The position numbers and the translations under genes are program-made. Below are positions 22,754 through 31,902 of a stretch of 64,000 nucleotides of DNA, one piece after another. The notes beneath the pieces were generated by a model. It was not told where the DNA came from and did not search any database. It saw nothing but the letters and a program-made list of their open reading frames with translations. Position 1 is the stretch's first letter; the number at the start of each line of letters is the position of its first letter. The stretch is from assembly GCF_029958925.1 (NCBI RefSeq), contig NZ_CP124616.1, positions 2,108,001 through 2,172,000 on the forward strand, read 5' to 3'. This DNA comes from Tropicibacter oceani (GTDB lineage: Bacteria > Pseudomonadota > Alphaproteobacteria > Rhodobacterales > Rhodobacteraceae).

Positions 22754-23616
22754 TGCGCAACATCCTTCCCATCCTGACGGTCGTCGCGGGCATCGTGGTG
22801 CTGTGGTACGCGCTTGCGGTCATGCTGAATGCCCCGTGGGCCTATGCCCAGGCCAAGCGGGCCGATACCACGCTGAGCTTTGGTGAAATGGTCCAGCACA
22901 CCATGGCGCAGGACAAACCGCGCCTGCCGGCCCCGCATCAGGTTGCGACCGAAATCTGGGAAACCACGGCCGAGAAAAAGATCACCTCGAAACGATCCTT
23001 GATCTATCACGGCTGGATCACCCTGCGCGCCACGCTGCTGGGCTTTGCCTTTGGCACGGCGCTGGGCATCGGGCTGGCGGTTTCGATCGTCTATTTCCGG
23101 GTCATGGACATGTCGGTCATGCCCTGGATCATTGCCAGCCAGACGGTGCCCATATTGGCCATCGCGCCGATGATCGTGGTGGTTCTGGCCGCGCTTCAGG
23201 TCAATGACATCGTCGCCAAGGGCGTGATTTCCATGTACCTGTCGTTTTTCCCGGTCGTCGTCGGCATGGTCAAAGGGCTGCGCAGCCCCGACGCCATGTT
23301 GCTGGACCAGATGAAGACCTACAGCGCCAGCGCCTCACAGACCTTCTGGAAACTGCGCCTGCCGACCTCGACCCCCTACCTCTTTGCCTCGCTCAAGGTC
23401 GCGGTCGCCGCGTCGCTGATCGGGGCGGTGGTGGCGGAACTGTCGCTGTCGCAGAACGGCGGGCTGGGCGCGCGCCTGCTGGCGGGCAGCTACTATGGCC
23501 AGACCATCCAGATCTGGTCGGCGTTGCTGTCGGCGGCGACGCTGGCCGCGCTCATGGTCATCACCCTTGGTGTGCTTGAAAAGATGACGCTGAAACGCAT
23601 GGGGATGGCACAATGA
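22753..23616 (+). CDS. ABC transporter permease 1
   Basis: 287-aa inner-membrane permease of the BPD_transp_1 type with about six transmembrane segments. A first helix lies at residues 5-25, a periplasmic loop (30-85) precedes the core, and the EAA-like loop is near residues 170-190 (DQMKTYSASASQTFWKLRLPTSTPYLFASLKVA). It pairs with the next gene to form the pore. Start overlaps the ATPase stop; the end overlaps the second permease (ATGA). Confidence 0.9.
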   Translation: MRNILPILTVVAGIVVLWYALAVMLNAPWAYAQAKRADTTLSFGEMVQHTMAQDKPRLPAPHQVATEIWETTAEKKITSKRSLIYHGWITLRATLLGFAFGTALGIGLAVSIVYFRVMDMSVMPWIIASQTVPILAIAPMIVVVLAALQVNDIVAKGVISMYLSFFPVVVGMVKGLRSPDAMLLDQMKTYSASASQTFWKLRLPTSTPYLFASLKVAVAASLIGAVVAELSLSQNGGLGARLLAGSYYGQTIQIWSALLSAATLAALMVITLGVLEKMTLKRMGMAQ

Positions 23617-24449
23617 GCTGGATCGCCCTCAGCCTGATTGTCTGGGCCGCCGCCTTTGCGCTGAACGTCTTTCTGGTCCGGCACGGCGGGCGCAGCGCCG
23701 CCTATGTCGTGCCGGTGATCTTTGGCCTGACCATCCTGTTCATATGGGAGGGCATGGTGCGCGGCCTGAACATCAGCCCCGTCCTGCTGCCGCCCCCCAG
23801 CGCCATCGGCGCGGCGTTGGCCAGCAAGACGCATATCCTGTGGACCGACCTTGTGCAGACCTTCTTCAAGGGGGCGCTGACCGGATATGTCATGGGCTGC
23901 GGATCGGCCATCATGGTCGCGCTGCTGATCGACCGATCACCCTTTTTGCAACGCGGCCTTCTGCCCGTCGGCAACTTCATCGCGGCGCTGCCCATCGTCG
24001 GGCTTGCCCCGATCATGGTGATGTGGTTCGGTTTCGATTGGCAAAGCAAGGCGGCGGTGGTCGTCGCCATGGTCTTTTTCCCGATGCTGGTGAACACCGT
24101 GCAAGGTTTGCAAGCCACCGATGCGATGCAACGCGACCTGATGCGCACCTATGCCGCCAGCTACGGTCAGACCCTGCGCTATCTGCGCCTGCCGGCCGCC
24201 ATGCCGTTCATCTTCAATGGGCTGAAAATTTCGACCACCCTTGCACTGATCGGGGCCATTGTTGCCGAATTTTTCGGCTCTCCGATCAAGGGCATGGGGT
24301 TTCGCATCTCGACCGAGGTGGGGCGGCTTGCGCTTGATATGGTCTGGGCGGAAATTACCGTGGCGGCTTTGCTTGGATCGGCCTTTTATGGCCTAATGGC
24401 GCTACTCGAAAAACGGGCGACCTTTTGGCACCCGTCACAACGAAAATGA
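23613..24449 (+). CDS. ABC transporter permease 2
   Basis: 278 aa, homologous in layout to permease 1, with an N-terminal extra helix pair, IAALPIVGLAPIMVMWFGFDWQSKAAVVVAMVFFPMLVNTVQGL and EAA motif region YAASYGQTLRYLRLPAAMPFIFNGLKI. Two distinct permeases make this a heterodimeric importer, as in ThiXYZ/RibXY-like and nucleobase-type systems. The binding-protein gene follows after 31 bp. Confidence 0.9.
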   Translation: MSWIALSLIVWAAAFALNVFLVRHGGRSAAYVVPVIFGLTILFIWEGMVRGLNISPVLLPPPSAIGAALASKTHILWTDLVQTFFKGALTGYVMGCGSAIMVALLIDRSPFLQRGLLPVGNFIAALPIVGLAPIMVMWFGFDWQSKAAVVVAMVFFPMLVNTVQGLQATDAMQRDLMRTYAASYGQTLRYLRLPAAMPFIFNGLKISTTLALIGAIVAEFFGSPIKGMGFRISTEVGRLALDMVWAEITVAALLGSAFYGLMALLEKRATFWHPSQRK

Positions 24450-24480
24450 AAAAACAACAACCAGCATGGGAGTGCACAAC

Positions 24481-25470
24481 ATGAAACGGATCGTAACGAC
24501 GGCCATCGCAGGCGTGATGGCCCTTGGCGCCGGAATGGCGCAGGCGGCGGACGAGGTGACGCTGCAGCTCAAGTGGGTCACGCAGGCGCAATTCGCGGGC
24601 TACTACGTGGCGCTGGACAAAGGCTTTTACGAAGAAGAAGACCTTGCCGTGACCATCAAGCCGGGTGGCCCCGACATTGCCCCCGCTCAGGTCATCGCGG
24701 GCGGCGGCGCCGATGTGGTGCTGGACTGGATGCCCTCGGCGCTGGCCTCGCGCGAAAAGGGCCTGCCGCTGGTCAACATCGCCCAGCCGTTCAAGGCCTC
24801 GGGCATGATGCTGACCTGCCGCAAGGACACCGGCATCACCAGCCCCGAGGATTTCAAGGGCAAGACGCTGGGCGTCTGGTTCTTTGGCAACGAATACCCC
24901 TTCCTGTCGTGGATGAGCAAGCTGGGCATCCCCACCGATGGCTCCGAGGGCGGCGTGACCGTGCTGAAACAGGGCTTTAACGTCGATCCGCTGTTGCAGG
25001 AACAGGCGGCCTGCATTTCCACCATGACGTACAACGAATACTGGCAGGTGATCGACGCGGGCCTGACCGCTGATGATCTGGTGACCTTCAAGTACGAGGA
25101 CATGGGCGTCGCCACGCTTGAGGACGGCATGTACGTTCTCGAAGACAACCTTGCCGACCCGGCCTTCAAGGACAAGATGGTCCGCTTTGTGCGTGCCTCG
25201 ATGAAGGGCTGGAAATACGCCGAGGAAAACCCCGATGAAGCCGCTGACATCGTGCTGGAAAACGACGCCACCGGGGCCCAGACCGAAGAGCACCAGCAGC
25301 GCATGATGCGCGAAGTGGCCAAGCTGACCGCCGGATCGAACGGCGCGCTGGACGTGGCCGACTACGAACGCACGGTGCAAACCCTGCTTGAAGGCGGGTC
25401 GGACCCGGTCATCACCATGACCCCCGAGGGCGCCTATACGCTGGAAATCACCGACGCGGCGCTGAACTAA
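24481..25470 (+). CDS. ABC transporter substrate-binding protein (NMT1/THI5-like)
   Basis: 329 aa. The signal peptide is MKRIVTTAIAGVMALGAGMAQAA, with mature start near ADEVTLQLKW. The fold is of the NMT1/THI5 group (LQLKWVTQAQFAGYYVALDKGFYEEEDLAVTIKPGG, then DVVLDWMPSALASRE). This group binds pyrimidines such as hydroxymethylpyrimidine as well as riboflavin and sulfonates; with the surrounding enzymes a pyrimidine ligand is the best guess. GGGAG lies upstream of the ATG at 24481. A strong terminator follows, ending the locus. Confidence 0.9.
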   Translation: MKRIVTTAIAGVMALGAGMAQAADEVTLQLKWVTQAQFAGYYVALDKGFYEEEDLAVTIKPGGPDIAPAQVIAGGGADVVLDWMPSALASREKGLPLVNIAQPFKASGMMLTCRKDTGITSPEDFKGKTLGVWFFGNEYPFLSWMSKLGIPTDGSEGGVTVLKQGFNVDPLLQEQAACISTMTYNEYWQVIDAGLTADDLVTFKYEDMGVATLEDGMYVLEDNLADPAFKDKMVRFVRASMKGWKYAEENPDEAADIVLENDATGAQTEEHQQRMMREVAKLTAGSNGALDVADYERTVQTLLEGGSDPVITMTPEGAYTLEITDAALN

Positions 25471-25493
25471 GGCCCGATCGCACAGCACAAAGG

Positions 25494-25522
25494 CGGGCGT
25501 CCATCAGGGCGCCCGTTTTTTT
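25494..25522 (+). terminator. Rho-independent terminator of the pyrimidine importer operon
   Basis: 9-bp stem (25494-25502 with 25507-25515, one G-U pair), ATCA loop, then seven T (25516-25522). It lies 23 bp after the binding-protein stop. Confidence 0.92.
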
Positions 25523-25587
25523 GTGCCTGTCCCGCAGGGCGCGGCAGGCTATAACCTTGGACACCCAGCGACGAAAAGGCCCGCAAA

Positions 25588-26904
25588 ATGGACGTGATGA
25601 CCCACCTTCTGGATCTGGCTGAAATGCCGCGCGTGGATATCCCGGACAGCGCCTTGCAGGCCGCGCGCAATTCGCTGTTTGACTGGCTGGTTTGCGGACG
25701 CGCCGGGCAGGATGAACCGCTGGCGCGCATCCTGCGCGACATGGCCGCGCAGGACGGCGGGCACCCGCAAGCGGCGGTTTTTGGCGGCAGGGATGCCCCT
25801 GCGCGCATGGCCGCGCTGGTCAACGGCGCGATCAGCCATGCGCTGGATTATGACGACACGCATTTTGCACATATCGGCCATCTGTCCGTGGGCATCTACC
25901 CGGCGGCCCTGGCGGTGGGGCAGGCGCAGGGCCTGTCGGTGGACACGGTGGCCGAGGCCTTTTTGATCGGGGCCGAGGTGGCCATTCGTGTCGGGCTGGT
26001 GCTGGGGGCAGGGCACTACAACCGCGGTTTTCACATGACGTCGACCGCCGGGGCCTTTGGCGCGACGGTGGCGGCCGGGCGGCTGTACGGGTTGAGCCGC
26101 GACCAGATGCGCCATGCGGTCGGGCTGTGCGCGACCCGCGCCTCGGGGCTCAAGGGCCAGTTCGGGACCATGGGCAAACCCTATAACGCGGGGCTGAGCG
26201 CCTCGACCGGGGTGGAAAGCGCCTGGCTGGCGGGGCAGGGCATGACCTCGGCCCCGGACGGGCTGATGGGCGCGCAGGGCTTTGTCGCGACCCATGCGGA
26301 TGCGCCTGCGCCCAAAGCCTTTTGGCAAAGCCCGCCGCCCGACACCTTTCTGTTCCAGGACATCAAATACAAGTTCCACGCCTGCTGCCACGGCACCCAC
26401 GCCATGATCGAGGCGCTGCAAGGCCTGCGCGCGCAAACCGGGCTGACGGCGGCCGAGGTGGCGGGCGTGCAATTGCACACCAATCCGCGCTGGCTGGTGG
26501 TCTGTGACAAGAAGGCGCCGCAGACCGGGCTTGAGGTGAAATTCAGCTATGCCTGGCTGGCCGGGATGGTGCTGGGCGGTGTGCCGACCGGCGACGACAA
26601 GACCTATACCGACGCGCTTGCCGGTGATGCGGACCTGCGGGCTTTTGCAACGCGGGTGACGGTGACGGGCGACGAGACCGTGACAGACATGCAGGCGCGG
26701 GGGCATGTGACCACGCGCAGCGGGCAACGGTTGGACTTTGCCCATGATCTGTCCGCCCCGCTGACGCAGCAGGCCATCCACGACGGGCTGACACACAAGG
26801 CCCGCGCGATCATCGGCGATGCCGCCGATCCGCTGTGGAACAGGCTGGCGCAGGGCGGGTTGCAGGCCGCCGAGCTTGGCGGCTTTGTCCGGGGGCAGGG
26901 CTGA
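25588..26904 (+). CDS. MmgE/PrpD family protein
   Basis: 438 aa of the 2-methylcitrate dehydratase/cis-aconitate decarboxylase fold. Typical segments: ALDYDDTHFAHIGHLSVGIYPAALAV (about 88-113), GAEVAIRVGLVLGAGHYNRGFHMTSTAGAFGATVAAGRLYGL and KFHACCHGTHAMIEAL (about 262-277). True PrpD is longer, and there are no prpB or prpC genes nearby, so methylcitrate dehydration is unlikely. Many such stand-alone paralogues have unknown substrates. It lies after the terminator of the pyrimidine importer and is convergent with the Anbu gene, so it is probably monocistronic. Confidence 0.88.
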   Translation: MDVMTHLLDLAEMPRVDIPDSALQAARNSLFDWLVCGRAGQDEPLARILRDMAAQDGGHPQAAVFGGRDAPARMAALVNGAISHALDYDDTHFAHIGHLSVGIYPAALAVGQAQGLSVDTVAEAFLIGAEVAIRVGLVLGAGHYNRGFHMTSTAGAFGATVAAGRLYGLSRDQMRHAVGLCATRASGLKGQFGTMGKPYNAGLSASTGVESAWLAGQGMTSAPDGLMGAQGFVATHADAPAPKAFWQSPPPDTFLFQDIKYKFHACCHGTHAMIEALQGLRAQTGLTAAEVAGVQLHTNPRWLVVCDKKAPQTGLEVKFSYAWLAGMVLGGVPTGDDKTYTDALAGDADLRAFATRVTVTGDETVTDMQARGHVTTRSGQRLDFAHDLSAPLTQQAIHDGLTHKARAIIGDAADPLWNRLAQGGLQAAELGGFVRGQG

Positions 26905-26910
26905 GGTGGA

Positions 26911-27651
26911 TCAGCCCGCGGGGCGTTCGTATTCCGGCAGACTGTCCAGCGCCTCTTTCAGGGCATCGCCCCAGCGCTGCGAAATCGTCTGGAAATAGGG
27001 ATCATGCTGTTCGATCCGGCCGCTGGGGCCGGTTTTCAGGCTATCCGCCTCGTAGAAATGGAAATCCATCGGCGCGCCAACGGACAGGTTGGCCTTGAGC
27101 GTGGAATCAAAGCTGACCAGCAGCAGCTTCATCGCCGCCTCAAAGCTCATTTCCGGATCATAGGCGCGCACCAGGATCGGGCGGCCATACTTGGTTTCCC
27201 CGATCTGAAAGAACGGCGTGTCGTCGCCGGCCTCGATAAAGTTGCCTTCGGGATAGATCAGGAACAGGCGCGGCGGGCTGCCCTTGATCTGGCCGCCGAC
27301 GATCAGCGTCGCGTTAAAGGTGCTGTCGGCACGCATGCCGCCGTCCGACTGGCGCTCGATCACCTCGCGCAGTGTTTCGGCGATCATCCGCGCCGCCTGG
27401 AACATCGAAGGGGCCGCCAACAGCGACGGCATCCTTTCGCCGGGGGATTTGCTGCGTTCGTCCAGCAGGCTGACCACGGCCTGGGTGGTGGCCAGGTTGC
27501 CCGCCGCCATCAGCGTGATCACGCGTTCGCCCGGTTCCTCCCAGATGGTCATCTTGCGAAAGGTCGAGATATTGTCGAGCCCGGCATTGGTCCGCGTGTC
27601 GGACATGAAGACCAGGCCCCCGTCCAGAACCATTCCAACGCAATAGGTCAT
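26911..27651 (-). CDS. anbu: Anbu (ancestral beta-subunit) proteasome-like peptidase
   Basis: 246-aa Ntn-hydrolase homologous to HslV and proteasome beta subunits. After removal of Met1, Thr2 is the predicted nucleophile (MTYCVGMVLDGGLVFMSDTR), with the supporting Asp near 18 and Lys33 (STFRK). Anbu forms open helical rings and its substrates are not settled. It is the last gene of the conserved four-gene set ATP-grasp, alpha-E, transglutaminase, Anbu (gap to the transglutaminase 10 bp). Clusters of this kind are proposed to make or process a peptide-like product or handle stress; that role is inference. Confidence 0.92.
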   Translation of the reverse strand: MTYCVGMVLDGGLVFMSDTRTNAGLDNISTFRKMTIWEEPGERVITLMAAGNLATTQAVVSLLDERSKSPGERMPSLLAAPSMFQAARMIAETLREVIERQSDGGMRADSTFNATLIVGGQIKGSPPRLFLIYPEGNFIEAGDDTPFFQIGETKYGRPILVRAYDPEMSFEAAMKLLLVSFDSTLKANLSVGAPMDFHFYEADSLKTGPSGRIEQHDPYFQTISQRWGDALKEALDSLPEYERPAG

Positions 27652-27661
27652 TTTCCGGCCT

Positions 27662-28459
27662 TTACTGTTGTGCCACGTCGATCTGCACGTTCAGCCGTTC
27701 GCCAGCGCCGCCGATCCTGGTCCCTGATACCGGGGAAGCCTCGGCATAGTCCAGCCCGGTTGCGACACGGACATAGCGGGCATCGGGCGAAATCCGGTTC
27801 GAGACGTCGAAACCCACCCAGCCCAGCCCGTCGATATGGACCTCGGCCCAGGCGTGCATGGCATCCTGCGCGGTCTTTTCGTTCAGCATCAGGTAGCCCG
27901 ACACATAGCGCGCCGGCATGTCCAGCAACCGCGCGCAGGACAGGAAGATATGCGTGTGGTCCTGGCAGACACCCTTGCCGGCCTCGATGGCGTCCTCGGC
28001 GCTCCAATCTGGATCCGAACTGCCAACCTCGTAAAGGATCGACGCGCCGATGCCCTGCATCAGCGCGTGCATCCCGTCCAGCGACGGCGCGGTCTGGATG
28101 CTGCGCAACAGCGCGCGCACGCCGGCGCGGGCCTGGGTGCGCGGGGTGTCCTGGCGGTACAGCCACAGCGGCGCGGGCCCGCGGTGCGGGCCGACGATGC
28201 CCTGGGTGTCGATCACGTCGATTTCACCCTCGCTGATCACGCTCAGCGTCGTCGTGCCGGGGTCATACCCGATCAGCTCGGTCCGGTTGCGGTGATGGTC
28301 GTCAAAGGCCACTTCCTTGCGGCCATGTTCGACCCGGGTCTGCCAGGTCACGATCTTCTGGTCCTGCGAGGTCTTGGGCGTCTTGCGCAGTTGTTGCAGC
28401 CCGTAGTCCACCGGCGTGTCAAAGTGGTATTGCGTGCGATGCTGGATCTTCAGACGCAT
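27662..28459 (-). CDS. Transglutaminase-like cysteine peptidase of Anbu cluster
   Basis: 265 aa. An N-terminal beta-rich domain (LKIQHRTQYHFDTPVDYGLQQLRKTP) precedes the transglutaminase core. The catalytic triad is Cys in GKGVCQDHTHIFL (about 162-174), His in MHAWAEVHIDGLGWVGFD (about 202) and Asp in the same stretch. Proteins of this type accompany Anbu and the alpha-E/ATP-grasp pair and are probably peptidases or amide-forming enzymes. It begins 8 bp after the alpha-E stop and ends 10 bp before Anbu. Its triad is intact. Confidence 0.9.
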   Translation of the reverse strand: MRLKIQHRTQYHFDTPVDYGLQQLRKTPKTSQDQKIVTWQTRVEHGRKEVAFDDHHRNRTELIGYDPGTTTLSVISEGEIDVIDTQGIVGPHRGPAPLWLYRQDTPRTQARAGVRALLRSIQTAPSLDGMHALMQGIGASILYEVGSSDPDWSAEDAIEAGKGVCQDHTHIFLSCARLLDMPARYVSGYLMLNEKTAQDAMHAWAEVHIDGLGWVGFDVSNRISPDARYVRVATGLDYAEASPVSGTRIGGAGERLNVQIDVAQQ

Positions 28460-28467
28460 GATCGGAT

Positions 28468-29409
28468 CTACCTGTAAAACCGGAAATCGATTTCGATCTG
28501 CTGCGCGATGGCAAACAGTTCGGTCAGGATCTTCTGGATGAATTCGTGCAGGCCAAAGTCAAAGACCTGGTCGATGTTTGTCGCCAGGTGGTCGCGGTGC
28601 AGGGCCTGGACCATGCGCAGCGATGCCATCGGGTCCCGGCCGGGGGTGTTCATGTAGCTTAGGTTCTCGTGCATCTTGGTGACGCAGAACAGCAGGCTGC
28701 GCGGCATCCGCCGGTCCAGCACGAGGAATTCGGCGATTTCGCGCGGCCCGCCGCCCGAGCCGTATTCCATCCGGAACCCGCCACGTGCCGAAACCGACCG
28801 CAGGATGGTTTCCCACTGCACGTTGTCCAGCGATGTGCCCACCGCCCGGGTCGAGGGCAGCAGAACATAGTATTTCACGTCCAGGATGCGGGCGGTGTTG
28901 TCGGCCCGCTCCAGAAAGGTCCCAAGACGGGCGAAATCATAGATTTCGTTTCGCAGCATGGTGCCATGGGTCATGCCGCGCACCAGTGCCGTGTGCTGGC
29001 GGATACGCCCCAGTACCCCGGGCAGGTCGCGTTCGGACACCTTGCGGGCCAGCAGCTTGCGACTGCCCATGTAGGCGGCATTTGTGGCCTCCCAGACTTC
29101 GCCGGTCAGGGCGGTGCGCACCAGGCGCGCGTTCTGCCGGGCGCCTTCGATGCAGGACAGCACCGAGGACGGGTTGGCCTTTGACCGCAGCATCCAGTCG
29201 ATCGCGGCGTCCTTGCTGACCTCGTCGTATTCGGCGTGAAAGGCGTCGACGGTGCCGGCGGCCTTCAGCACCGACAGCCATTCCTCGTCGGTGTCGCCCA
29301 GCCGGGTCAACGCGATGCGCTGGCCGGCCTCGATCATCCGTGCAAGGTTTTCTGCCCGTTCAAGATAGCGGTACATCCAGAACAGGCCGTTTGCGGTTTT
29401 GCCCAGCAT
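28468..29409 (-). CDS. Alpha-E domain-containing protein (DUF403)
   Basis: 313-aa, almost entirely alpha-helical protein: MLGKTANGLFWMYRYLERAENLARMIEAG at the start and QKILTELFAIAQQIEIDFRFYR at the end are diagnostic of the alpha-E domain. Function is unknown; it always pairs with a circularly permuted ATP-grasp protein, which lies six bases upstream here, so the two may act as one complex in peptide-bond or amide formation. Length and ends are normal for the family. Confidence 0.92.
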   Translation of the reverse strand: MLGKTANGLFWMYRYLERAENLARMIEAGQRIALTRLGDTDEEWLSVLKAAGTVDAFHAEYDEVSKDAAIDWMLRSKANPSSVLSCIEGARQNARLVRTALTGEVWEATNAAYMGSRKLLARKVSERDLPGVLGRIRQHTALVRGMTHGTMLRNEIYDFARLGTFLERADNTARILDVKYYVLLPSTRAVGTSLDNVQWETILRSVSARGGFRMEYGSGGGPREIAEFLVLDRRMPRSLLFCVTKMHENLSYMNTPGRDPMASLRMVQALHRDHLATNIDQVFDFGLHEFIQKILTELFAIAQQIEIDFRFYR

Positions 29410-29415
29410 TGCCGA

Positions 29416-30840
29416 TCAGTCCTCCAGTACCCAGGTGTCCTTGGTGCCGCCGCCCTGCGACGAGTTCACCACGAGCGAGCCCTTTTTCAGCGCCACGCGG
29501 GTCAGGCCGCCCGGGGTGATCTTGATCCCCTCGGGGCTGACCAGAACATAGGGCCGCAGATCGACATGGCGCGGGGCCAGCCCCTGCTTGGAAAAGATCG
29601 GCACCGTCGACAGGCTAAGCGTCGGCTGCGCGATATAGTTGCTGGGCCGCGCCTGCAGTTTCTTGCGAAAGGCGGCGATGTCCTTGCGGGTGGCGGTGGG
29701 GCCGATCAGCATGCCATAGCCGCCCGATCCGTGCACCTCCTTGACGACCAGCTCATCCAGATTGTCCAGGACATGGGCCAGATCATCAGGGTCGGAACAG
29801 CGCCAGGTCGGCACGTTCTTCAGCAAGGGGCGTTCGCCGGTATAGAATTCGACGATTTCCGGCATGTAGGAATAGATCGCCTTGTCGTCCGCGATGCCGG
29901 TGCCGGGGGCGTTGGCGATGGTGATGTTGCCCGCGCGGTAGACATCCATGATCCCCGGCACGCCAAGCGCGCTGTCCGGGTTGAAGTTCAGCGGGTCCAG
30001 GTATTCGTCATCGACCCGGCGGTACAGCACGTCGACCGGCGTATAGCCGCGGGTGGTGCGCATGGCGACATGGCCGTCAACCACCTGCAGGTCGTGACCT
30101 TCGACCAGTTCGACGCCCATCTGGTCGGCCAGGAAGGCATGTTCGAAATAGGCCGAATTGTAGATCCCCGGGGTCAGCACCGCGACCACGGGCGCGCGGT
30201 CCAGTCCGGCGGGGGCGCATTGTGTCAGCGACCGGTGCAGATCGCGTGGATAGTCCTGCACCGGCAGCACCCGGTTGCGCGAGAAAAGCTCGGGGAACAT
30301 CTGCAGCATGGTTTCGCGGTTTTCCAGCATGTAGCTGACGCCCGACGGCGTGCGCGCGTTGTCTTCGAGCACATAGAACTCGCCCGGCCCGGTGCGCACC
30401 AGGTCGATGCCGACGATATGGGTATACACCCCGCCCGGCGGTTCGACCCCGATCATGTGGGGCAGAAAGGCGGCGTTGCGGCTGATCATCTCTTCGGGGA
30501 TGCGGCCGGCTTTGACGATCTCTTGCCGGTGATAGATGTCGTAAAGAAAGGCGTTGATCGCCCGCACCCGCTGTTCGATGCCGCGCGACAGCTTGGCCCA
30601 TTCGTTGGCCGAGATGATCCGCGGGATGATGTCAAAGGGGATCAGCCGTTCCTCGGCCTCGGCGCGGCCATAGACGTTGAAGGTGATGCCGGTCAGGCGG
30701 AAAAGCTCCTCGGCCTCGCGCTGCTTGGCGCGCAGGCGGGCGGGGTCTTCTTCGCTGAACCAGGTGTTGAAGCCTTGATAGGGATCACGCAGGTTGTTGT
30801 CCTGGCCCCACATCTCGTCGAAAATCTCTGTCTCGCTCAT
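29416..30840 (-). CDS. Circularly permuted ATP-grasp protein (DUF404/407)
   Basis: 474 aa from the ATG at 30840, which follows AGGACC. Typical segments: WFSEEDPARLRAKQREAEELFRLTGITFNVYG (about 27-60), FLPHMIGVEPPGGVYTHIVGIDLVRTG, TPSGVSYMLENRETMLQMFPELF and the ATP-binding VVKEVHGSGGYGMLIGP (about 350-366). The ATP-grasp fold ligates a carboxylate to an amine through an acylphosphate; the substrates in this family are unknown. It heads the Anbu operon, which has about 150 bp of non-coding DNA upstream. Confidence 0.92.
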   Translation of the reverse strand: MSETEIFDEMWGQDNNLRDPYQGFNTWFSEEDPARLRAKQREAEELFRLTGITFNVYGRAEAEERLIPFDIIPRIISANEWAKLSRGIEQRVRAINAFLYDIYHRQEIVKAGRIPEEMISRNAAFLPHMIGVEPPGGVYTHIVGIDLVRTGPGEFYVLEDNARTPSGVSYMLENRETMLQMFPELFSRNRVLPVQDYPRDLHRSLTQCAPAGLDRAPVVAVLTPGIYNSAYFEHAFLADQMGVELVEGHDLQVVDGHVAMRTTRGYTPVDVLYRRVDDEYLDPLNFNPDSALGVPGIMDVYRAGNITIANAPGTGIADDKAIYSYMPEIVEFYTGERPLLKNVPTWRCSDPDDLAHVLDNLDELVVKEVHGSGGYGMLIGPTATRKDIAAFRKKLQARPSNYIAQPTLSLSTVPIFSKQGLAPRHVDLRPYVLVSPEGIKITPGGLTRVALKKGSLVVNSSQGGGTKDTWVLED

Positions 30841-30993
30841 GGTCCTGCCTATCATGTCGGTACAACTGCAGGGCAATTTGCGGATCGCCGCCATGCGCCA
30901 CGTCAAGTTCTGCGTGATCCGGACGCCCCGTGCTGCGCGATTGCTGCCTTTTAGGGCGGTGCGCCTGTTTTTCGGGCGTTTTGCGCGGGGGCG

Positions 30994-31902
30994 TCAGGGG
31001 CGGTTGGTGACATAATCTGGCGCGATCCCGGCGGTCCGGATTGCCTGTTCTACATCGCGCCCCTGGAAAAAGCCATAGTCCGCCACCAGGGCCGAGGCGA
31101 TTCCCGCCGTCTGCGCGCCCAGGATGTCGGTGTGCAGGCTGTCGCCGACCATCAGGATGCGGCTGCGCGGGGGCAGGGGATCCAGCCGCGCAAAGGCCAG
31201 ATCATAGATGTTGTGGAAGGGCTTGCCAAAGAACTGCGGCTGCACCCCGGTGCGGTCGGCCAGGCGGTGCGCGAAATGCCCCGGTTCGATGGAAAATCCG
31301 GTTTCGCGCGGCGCGACGATATCGGGGTTGCCGACCAGCACCGGGCGCGGGCGGCCTTTCAGCGCGGCCTCCATCAGGGTCTGGCGTTCGCCTGTCCAGG
31401 CGGCGCTGCCGACCATCAGGAACCCCTCAACCGCGTCATAGGCGGCCGGGTCTTCTTCGAGATAGGTCAGGGTCAGGTCCTCGAGATCGCGCAACCCGGT
31501 GCTGCGCGTCGCCATCAGCCCCCAATGCAGATCGCGGCGCCCGTCCAGCCCCGCCAGCAGCGCGGCGCGGCTGGTGACCACCTGTTCAGTGGCAAAGTCA
31601 AAGCCCAGCCGGTGGTATTTGTCGATCAGGGCCGCCTGCGGAAAGCCGGCGGCGTTGGACACCACCAGCACCTGCTTGCCGGCGGCCCTGATGTCGGCGA
31701 TCCGCTCGGCCACGCCCGGGATCGCCGTTTCCCCGATGTTCAGAACGCCAAAGGCATCCAGAAAGAAGGCGTCAAAGTCGTCGACGATCTCGGCCAGGGT
31801 TTCGATGCGCCGCGGGTGCGGCTGCGCCGTTTGCGCGCCTGGCAGACGGTGGCGCACCGCCTCGTAGGCGTCAAAGGCGCTGTCAAAGCTGTGTTCGGTC
31901 AA
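30994..31902 (-). CDS. HAD-superfamily hydrolase, subfamily IIA (TIGR01459/NagD-like)
   Basis: 302 aa. Motif I DAFFLDAFGVLNIGE (about 31-45), motif II LVVSNAAGFPQ, a C2 cap domain, and motif IV LMVGDSLHTDILGAQTAGIASALV (about 249-272). Such enzymes dephosphorylate nucleotides or sugar phosphates. The start is TTG at 31902, with a G-rich SD seven bases upstream, overlapping the stop of the last phosphonate permease gene (TTGA). This places the phosphatase in the phosphonate transport operon, so it may remove phosphate from an imported or derived organophosphate; the substrate is not known. Confidence 0.85.
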   Translation of the reverse strand: MTEHSFDSAFDAYEAVRHRLPGAQTAQPHPRRIETLAEIVDDFDAFFLDAFGVLNIGETAIPGVAERIADIRAAGKQVLVVSNAAGFPQAALIDKYHRLGFDFATEQVVTSRAALLAGLDGRRDLHWGLMATRSTGLRDLEDLTLTYLEEDPAAYDAVEGFLMVGSAAWTGERQTLMEAALKGRPRPVLVGNPDIVAPRETGFSIEPGHFAHRLADRTGVQPQFFGKPFHNIYDLAFARLDPLPPRSRILMVGDSLHTDILGAQTAGIASALVADYGFFQGRDVEQAIRTAGIAPDYVTNRP

